This document shows, one piece after another, positions 22,967 through 26,852 of a stretch of DNA of 26,852 nucleotides. Both the position numbers and the translations under genes were made by a program. The notes under the pieces were generated by a model. That model was not told the DNA's origin. It worked only from the letters and a program-made list of their open reading frames with translations, and ran no database searches. Source of the DNA: a virus; the IMG/VR virus record IMGVR_UViG_3300012929_000040, positions 1 through 26,852 of that record; one strand, written 5' to 3'. Each line of letters starts with the position of its first letter. Within the stretch, counting starts at the first letter, position 1.

Positions 22967-23176
22967 TCATCTCTGGCCCGGCAAGGGCCACCGTCCGGTC
23001 CAGGGCGGAGTTGGGGTGGTGTTCTCAGGGACCAGCTCAACCCAGGGTTCGCCCACCGTCTGGTCTTTCTGCTCACTCAGGGATGTGAACCCGTCCGGGA
23101 TTTCGTAAATGGTGTAGTCATCGAACTGGATTAGCAGGGAGTCGTCGTCCGGGTGCGCCCATACGCGTACGCTCAC
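22967..23176 (-). CDS. Small hypothetical protein
   Basis: This 69-residue protein starts with GTG 23176, overlapping the stop of the microprotein gene upstream by 4 bases (GTGA), and reads MSVRVWAHPDDDSLLIQFDD, YTIYEIPDGFTSL and a Pro/Trp-rich end (PTPPWTGRWPLPGQR). The alternation of strand-like segments suggests a small beta fold. I do not recognise a family. GGGGGATAGG lies before the start. The overlap with its neighbour supports it as a real gene. Confidence 0.65.
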   Translation of the reverse strand: MSVRVWAHPDDDSLLIQFDDYTIYEIPDGFTSLSEQKDQTVGEPWVELVPENTTPTPPWTGRWPLPGQR

Positions 23177-23268
23177 CGCCTATCCCCCTTCCAATTCGGG
23201 TCGTCCGGGCAACCGTATTTGTCACAGAGGCCGCCGTGCGTACAGACGTGTTTGGTGTCTTCGTTCAC
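23173..23268 (-). CDS. 31-residue Cys-rich microprotein
   Basis: This small gene reads MNEDTKHVCTHGGLCDKYGC followed by PDDPNWKGDRR. It starts at GTG 23268, sharing GTGA with the stop of the HAD-like gene, and its own TGA shares GTGA with the start of the next gene. Four-base overlaps at both ends in one short frame are hard to explain by chance. Three Cys (residues 9, 15, 20) and two His (7, 11) could hold a metal ion. No family is recognised, and it is below the length that gene callers normally report. Confidence 0.65.
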   Translation of the reverse strand: MNEDTKHVCTHGGLCDKYGCPDDPNWKGDRR

Positions 23269-23690
23269 AGCCAGTCCTTTCTCCGGGTGTCGTTACGTTC
23301 GTCCCAACCGTCCGAGAACCCCCGCTCGTACGCGGCTTCAACCGCGCCCTGAGGGTCGCTCCAGTCGGGTGAATCTATGTCCACGTTCCGGTCGTCGATC
23401 ATAACCCCGAACAGGCCCTTGCCGCAGATGATCGAGCGGATAGGGATCCCGTGATACTCGCACCAAGCCTCGATCGCTTGGTAGTCGGTCCACCCGCGAG
23501 ATGTGTGGATAACAATCTTCCACCCCGCATCGTGGAGAGCTATCGCTTTGTTCACGTTCTCCAGGATCGGAGGGCCGATCTCCGATGTCGGGTTGTTAGG
23601 CGTCCACCGGGGTTCGGCTAGCGTGCCGTCCAGATCGATGCCCGCCCACTTCAGGTCGCCCAGAGGAGGAGGCTGTTGGAAATCGGACAT
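23265..23690 (-). CDS. HAD-superfamily phosphatase-like protein
   Basis: This 141-residue protein has all four HAD motifs in a minimal format without a large cap: motif I GIDLDGTLAEP with nucleophile D19 and D21, motif II IVIHTSRG with T63 or S64, motif III GKGLFGV with K91, and motif IV VMIDDRNVD with D99 and D100. Such proteins act as phosphatases on nucleotides, sugars or nucleic acid ends. The place beside DNA polymerase suggests a role in nucleotide metabolism or DNA end processing, an inference. It starts at ATG 23690 with only a weak ribosome site and overlaps the microprotein gene by 4 bases. The substrate cannot be read from sequence. Confidence 0.82.
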   Translation of the reverse strand: MSDFQQPPPLGDLKWAGIDLDGTLAEPRWTPNNPTSEIGPPILENVNKAIALHDAGWKIVIHTSRGWTDYQAIEAWCEYHGIPIRSIICGKGLFGVMIDDRNVDIDSPDWSDPQGAVEAAYERGFSDGWDERNDTRRKDWL

Positions 23691-23697
23691 AGGTTCA

Positions 23698-23907
23698 TCA
23701 ACCCCCTAGCCAAGAGTACGGGGAAGGCTCTCCTTGGGGTACGTGCTGGACGCTGCCCACCAAGCAAAAATCCGGGTTACCGCTCTGGCAGTAACAATGC
23801 GCATCGTCTTTCAACGAAAAGATGGGCTGGACGGTAACCGCCATCATGTTGCTGAAGATGCCGTCTACCCCGTATAGCTCGACGGCTAGAGATTTTTTAT
23901 CCACCAT
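23698..23907 (-). CDS. Small hypothetical protein with Cys cluster
   Basis: This 69-residue protein begins MVDKKSLAVELYGVDGIFSN and contains AHCYCQSGNPDFC (three Cys and one His within 13 residues), ending SPYSWLGG. I chose ATG 23907, six bases after GAGG; an ATG at 23919 in the same frame is further from that site. It starts 11 bases inside the upstream DUF6378-like gene. I do not recognise a family. The His/Cys cluster could bind a metal ion. Confidence 0.65.
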   Translation of the reverse strand: MVDKKSLAVELYGVDGIFSNMMAVTVQPIFSLKDDAHCYCQSGNPDFCLVGSVQHVPQGEPSPYSWLGG

Positions 23908-24397
23908 GAGATGCCTCATCCGTCTCGAATCCGCACGCTGCGTAGCCGATGATGTCAGCCCAATTATCGCGCTTGGGTGATGCGATGATCCTAGCCATTT
24001 TGAGTTGGATCATCACGAGCGCGATATCAGTAGCGGTGAGGGACTCTTTCAGCTTGTGCCCGAGTTGCACGTTGAGCAACGCAGCTGTGTTCTCGAAGTT
24101 TTGGGTTGGCGAGCCGTAGCTAGCGTTGCGATCACCGTGAACCAACTTCGAAGCCTCGTCCAAAATCTCCTGACGAGGTGTCGTCTCATCCTTTACCGAC
24201 CCGGGTGTCTGCAGAAACCCGGGTTGCATAACAGGGACATCCGCACTGCGGAATCGCAGTGTATCCGGGTCTACGTTGTAACCGCCCACCCAAATCCAGC
24301 CATCGTCACCCGTTTCGAACGACTCAAGTATACCCGATCGAACTTGACCTGACCACCAGTCTCGCGCGAATACGTAGTCCCCTGGTTGTGCGATCAT
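23897..24397 (-). CDS. DUF6378-like protein with SH3-like N-terminus
   Basis: This 166-residue protein starts at ATG 24397, which shares a base with the polymerase stop (TGATG), with AAGGAG upstream in the end of the polymerase gene. Residues about 1-55 look like a small SH3-type barrel (AQPGDYVFARDWWSGQVRSG, DDGWIWVGGYNVD). After a Pro/Thr linker, residues about 75-158 carry ILDEASKLVHGDRNASYGSP, ENTAALLNVQLG, ATDIALVMIQLKMARI and KRDNWADIIGYAA. I recall this GDR..YG.P..NF and K.DN..DI.GY signature from DUF6378, common in phage genomes. The function of that family is not established to my knowledge. Confidence 0.75.
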   Translation of the reverse strand: MIAQPGDYVFARDWWSGQVRSGILESFETGDDGWIWVGGYNVDPDTLRFRSADVPVMQPGFLQTPGSVKDETTPRQEILDEASKLVHGDRNASYGSPTQNFENTAALLNVQLGHKLKESLTATDIALVMIQLKMARIIASPKRDNWADIIGYAACGFETDEASHGG

Positions 24398-26328
24398 CAA
24401 TGCGCACACTCCTTCCAAGTCCGGCCCGGAGGGCCGTGACCAAACGGGAACTCGATCTTCTGACCGTGTCCCTCCGGCTTCCAACTCCTGGTGAAGCACC
24501 TTAGCACGAACGCCAGATCCCGGTCTAGAGTAGCACGAGGCATGCTCAGGAGGACAGCATCGTGGTTGGTGATCTTGATCATACGCACGTACCGGTTGGG
24601 TAGGTTGATCAAGCCATCGGCTATGATCTCGTTCGTCGACGACTGCCCGACGAGGGCCGGGGGCTGGGTGAACGTAGACCCGGTGATGACCATACGCCTC
24701 CCCCAGTCGTTCATCACGAACCCGTGGTCAGCCCCTTGCTTCGACATAGCCTCTTGCCAGCGGACGACTTCTGGATACGCTCGGTTCAACCCGTCTAGGA
24801 ACTTCTTAGCCTCTGGGAACGAGATACCCAGCGTCTTAGACAGCTTGGCCGGTTGGACTCGGTATCCCCACGCGTGGCCCCCAGCCTTCGCTCTCGGCCT
24901 CAAGACCTCGCGCTCGGCTTCAGCACGCTCAGCCCCCCATACGGCTGCGGCGTTGAGCATGTGGCCATCCTGCCCGGGTTGGAACCGGATAGCGAAGTTC
25001 CGGTCTCCGGACTCGGCTGCTACGCAGCGGGCATCAGCGTTCGAAGCATCAATCTCGATCAAGACCTCATCGTCGTTGTCCGCTAGCCAGTAGTCTTTGT
25101 GGCTGTCGTCCCACACCGTAAGTCCGGGTTCGGTCGTCGACTTCCGGCCCGAGCGCTGTCCAGGCCAGATCGAAGGGTGAACCCAACCGTCTGGGTGTAC
25201 AGAGGCTAGGGCAAGCTCTGGCAGACTTCGTTGCCCCGCGAGGGTGGCTACCAGCTCCGCCAACTCAAGGGCGTCTGATCGAGCATCCTCGTCTCGGACC
25301 CAAACTCCGTCCACCTCGGTCCAGCCACAAGCCTTCCTGATCGAATCCCCACCGAAGCTGGGGGCACCCGTCGGGGTGCGCTCTAGGTCCATCTCTTTCA
25401 CGCCTACCGACTTGAGAGCCAGCAGCAGGGCGGCTTTGCCCTCTTTAGAAGCTAGGGGCTTCTTACCGTGGAGAGGCAGTCCGAATCGCTCGTGGAGGTC
25501 GTTTAAGTTATGAGCGTAGGCTTCAGCCATACTCTGGACGCGGTCGTTAGCCGCTTCGTGGTCGAGTCGAAACCCGTTGCGCGAGATCTGAGCGTCGATG
25601 CCTGCTTTGACCTGCTCTCGCCACGCGTAGTGGTTCATCGGATGTCGTTCTATCAACCCGCGAGCTACTTCGCGGAGACACCGAACGTCTTGTTCCAAGT
25701 AGCTCCGAAACTCGGGTAGGTCGAGAGGGATAGCCCCGTAACCGCAGCACACCCCCTCGATCGGCTTGCGCGTGGTAGCGAGCTTAGGTTCACCTTTCCG
25801 AGGGCCGGACTTGTACACAGCGGGTTCGCCATCTGGTCCGACCATCTGCGGTCGGTAAGTACCGTACTCATCGGCGAGTTCCGAGAGGTCGGTGGACTTA
25901 CCCTCAACCCCGAGCTGAAACGCTTGGTTATCCAGCGAGTACCACTTTCGGTACTCGCCTACGTTCTTACAGCGTCGAGGCCCTTTGCGCCCTGTGTACA
26001 GCCCCTCGGGGGCTGGGTTGGCTAGGGTCGCGTGGATAAACGTGTCGAGAACCCGTTGGTCGCGAGACATCTGAAGAGGCTCATCGGAGTCTCGACCGAA
26101 CAACACGCTGAGATCGAACGCATGCCCGTTATGCGCGACCACCACCCCGGCCGAGCGAATGATGTCGACCATCTCATCGTAATCTTCGGTGATCGTGACC
26201 TCGTCGGAATCACCCCACGAATACCCTCCGAGTCGGAAGTACTCACGAGGGGACATACCGTAACGTTCGGTCACAGAGTGTGTTTCCAAATCGAACCAGA
26301 GGTATTCGGGGCCGAACGCTACGGTCAT
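24397..26328 (-). CDS. DNA polymerase I-type phage replicative polymerase
   Basis: This 643-residue family A polymerase has a 3'-5' proofreading domain and no 5'-3' exonuclease. Exo motifs: FDLET with D13 and E15, VAHNGHAFD with D72, and YLEQD with D214. Polymerase motifs: A EIDASNADAR with D427 and D432, B RPRAKAGGHAWGYR with R477, K481, H485 and Y489, and C NHDAVLL with H589 and D590. ATG 26328 follows GGAGGG. Compared with E. coli Pol I, motif A has Asp in place of E710, motif B has His in place of F762, and motif C has Ala after HD instead of Glu. The catalytic Asps and the B-motif Arg, Lys and Tyr remain, so it should be active. Confidence 0.93.
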   Translation of the reverse strand: MTVAFGPEYLWFDLETHSVTERYGMSPREYFRLGGYSWGDSDEVTITEDYDEMVDIIRSAGVVVAHNGHAFDLSVLFGRDSDEPLQMSRDQRVLDTFIHATLANPAPEGLYTGRKGPRRCKNVGEYRKWYSLDNQAFQLGVEGKSTDLSELADEYGTYRPQMVGPDGEPAVYKSGPRKGEPKLATTRKPIEGVCCGYGAIPLDLPEFRSYLEQDVRCLREVARGLIERHPMNHYAWREQVKAGIDAQISRNGFRLDHEAANDRVQSMAEAYAHNLNDLHERFGLPLHGKKPLASKEGKAALLLALKSVGVKEMDLERTPTGAPSFGGDSIRKACGWTEVDGVWVRDEDARSDALELAELVATLAGQRSLPELALASVHPDGWVHPSIWPGQRSGRKSTTEPGLTVWDDSHKDYWLADNDDEVLIEIDASNADARCVAAESGDRNFAIRFQPGQDGHMLNAAAVWGAERAEAEREVLRPRAKAGGHAWGYRVQPAKLSKTLGISFPEAKKFLDGLNRAYPEVVRWQEAMSKQGADHGFVMNDWGRRMVITGSTFTQPPALVGQSSTNEIIADGLINLPNRYVRMIKITNHDAVLLSMPRATLDRDLAFVLRCFTRSWKPEGHGQKIEFPFGHGPPGRTWKECAH

Positions 26329-26329
26329 G

Positions 26330-26524
26330 TTACGAAGCCCTCCGGGATGAGTTCGTGTAGTCGTCGGTGATAGAGACGGTGGCGATACCCCGATGAGACA
26401 AAACCAGCTCGCCTACCCGGGCCATAACCGAGTTGAAGTCATGTGACATAATCTCGAACCGGCCATCCACTTTGATCTCCCAGGGTTGCCCGTAGGAGCG
26501 GAAGACCGAGATCATAGGTGGCAC
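26330..26524 (-). CDS. Small hypothetical protein upstream of polymerase
   Basis: This 64-residue protein starts at GTG 26524, five bases after GGAGGT, and ends one base before the polymerase ATG. It has strand and helix segments (ISVFRSYGQPWEIKVDGRFE, NSVMARVGELVLSHRG, ATVSITDDYTN) consistent with a small alpha/beta fold. No family is recognised. The tight coupling to the polymerase and the hairpin just before its ribosome site suggest it is a regulated partner in replication. Confidence 0.65.
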   Translation of the reverse strand: MPPMISVFRSYGQPWEIKVDGRFEIMSHDFNSVMARVGELVLSHRGIATVSITDDYTNSSRRAS

Positions 26525-26537
26525 TTTCTACCTCCAA

Positions 26538-26559
26538 GCCCGGCCCCGAAGGGCCGGGC
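26538..26559 (-). promoter_or_regulatory. UUCG-capped hairpin ahead of a ribosome site
   Basis: GCCCGGCCC at 26538-26546 pairs perfectly with GGGCCGGGC at 26551-26559. On the minus strand the loop reads TTCG closed by C and G, the very stable cUUCGg tetraloop. It stands a few bases before the GGAGGT of the gene at 26524 and 9 bases after the stop of the SSB-like gene. No T-run follows, so it is more likely an RNA stability, processing or translation element than a terminator. Confidence 0.7.
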
Positions 26560-26568
26560 GGTCTAGGT

Positions 26569-26852
26569 TCAGAACGGGGGTTCGTCGGTCAACGAGCTGG
26601 AGTTCTTCTCGCGGTAAGCGTCCGGAGTCGGACCCCACGGGTCTGCGTTCCCCGGCTCCGACAGCACAGTGACCGTCCAGTCGACCCAAGGCTTACCCTG
26701 AGGCTTACCGTTTCGGCGCAAGAACAGCTTAGCCCCTATAGGGGGGCGAGCTTCGATCAGAGCGTTCTTCACCACTTCACCGCCCGCGCGGAACTCTTTC
26801 CCGTCCTCGAACGTCAGGAGGGGAACTCCGGTGATCGGCTCCGGCTGGTGGC
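26569..26852 (-). CDS. Partial protein with SSB-like acidic tip
   Basis: The frame is open from the right edge to a TGA at 26571-26569 and gives at least 94 residues of a C-terminus. It contains EPITGVPLLTFEDGKEF, NALIEARPPIGAKLFLRRNG and PWVDWTVTVLSEPG, and ends SSSLTDEPPF. An acidic end closing in Pro-Phe after a Ser-rich stretch is the docking tip of single-stranded DNA-binding proteins (typical DDDIPF). With the polymerase next in the operon, a phage SSB-like role fits, but no OB-fold can be shown because the N-terminus is outside the window. A start at GTG 26775 is possible but has no reason to be preferred. Confidence 0.6.
   Translation of the reverse strand, partial: HQPEPITGVPLLTFEDGKEFRAGGEVVKNALIEARPPIGAKLFLRRNGKPQGKPWVDWTVTVLSEPGNADPWGPTPDAYREKNSSSLTDEPPF

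Noticed and set aside
22707-22991. Alternative minus-strand frame overlapping the two-TM membrane protein
   Set aside because: Arg-rich, no motif, whereas the other frame gives two clear hydrophobic helices.
24491-25093. Plus-strand 200-residue frame opposite the polymerase
   Set aside because: Shadow of the polymerase gene; Ser/Arg-rich composition and no ribosome site.
1-26852. Integrase, attachment site, repressor, tRNA genes, CRISPR arrays or insertion sequences
   Set aside because: None seen on either strand by reading; a dedicated tRNA and repeat scan was not possible, so very degenerate examples cannot be excluded.

Overview
The window is a stretch of a tailed double-stranded DNA phage (siphovirus type) that very probably infects an actinobacterium. 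This follows from the moderately GC-rich sequence, the frequent GTG and TTG starts, the compact overlapping genes, and the gene order: terminase, portal, MuF-like protein, scaffold, HK97-fold capsid, connectors, tail tube, tail chaperones, tape measure, minor tail proteins, lysis genes. A DUF5047-type tail protein and a Pol I-type phage polymerase point the same way. I cannot name the host genus. No mycolylarabinogalactan esterase (LysB) is seen, which slightly favours a host without a mycolate layer, but the window is partial. I saw no integrase, repressor, tRNA gene or CRISPR array.

Layout, left to right. Positions 1-212 hold the 3' end of an upstream gene, perhaps the small terminase. Positions 213-8214 (+) are the head and tail-tube module: large terminase, portal, MuF-like minor capsid protein, scaffold, major capsid protein, a GT-B glycosyltransferase, three head-tail connector genes and the major tail protein. 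A 124-base gap (8215-8338) carries a terminator-like hairpin and two further small hairpins. Positions 8339-16352 (+) are the tail module: a chaperone pair joined by a programmed frameshift that has to be +1 or -2, a 1013-residue tape measure protein with about seven 44-residue repeats, a distal-tail protein with an inserted domain, a DUF5047 protein, an OB-fold spike-like protein and two more small tail proteins. Positions 16352-18546 (+) are the lysis cassette: a GH25 muramidase and four small genes, three of them encoding membrane proteins. Positions 18567-22138 (+) are a receptor-binding module, with adaptor, collagen-like and fibre proteins and a pectate-lyase-like beta-helix tailspike.

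A strong symmetrical terminator at 22171-22218 separates this rightward operon from a convergent leftward operon (22226 to the right edge). From its upstream side (right to left) the leftward operon encodes a partial protein with an SSB-like acidic tip, a small protein preceded by a UUCG-capped hairpin, a Pol I-type DNA polymerase with 3'-5' exonuclease, a DUF6378-like protein, a small Cys-containing protein, a HAD-superfamily phosphatase-like protein, a 31-residue Cys-rich microprotein, and several very small proteins including a membrane protein and a putative zinc-binding protein. Many of these genes are coupled by ATGA, GTGA or TGATG overlaps.

The left and middle parts build and release the virion and adsorb it to the host; the right part replicates the genome. 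The points most worth following are the non-canonical tail-chaperone frameshift, the glycosyltransferase placed directly behind the capsid gene, the repeat architecture of the tape measure protein, and the microprotein-rich end of the replication operon.
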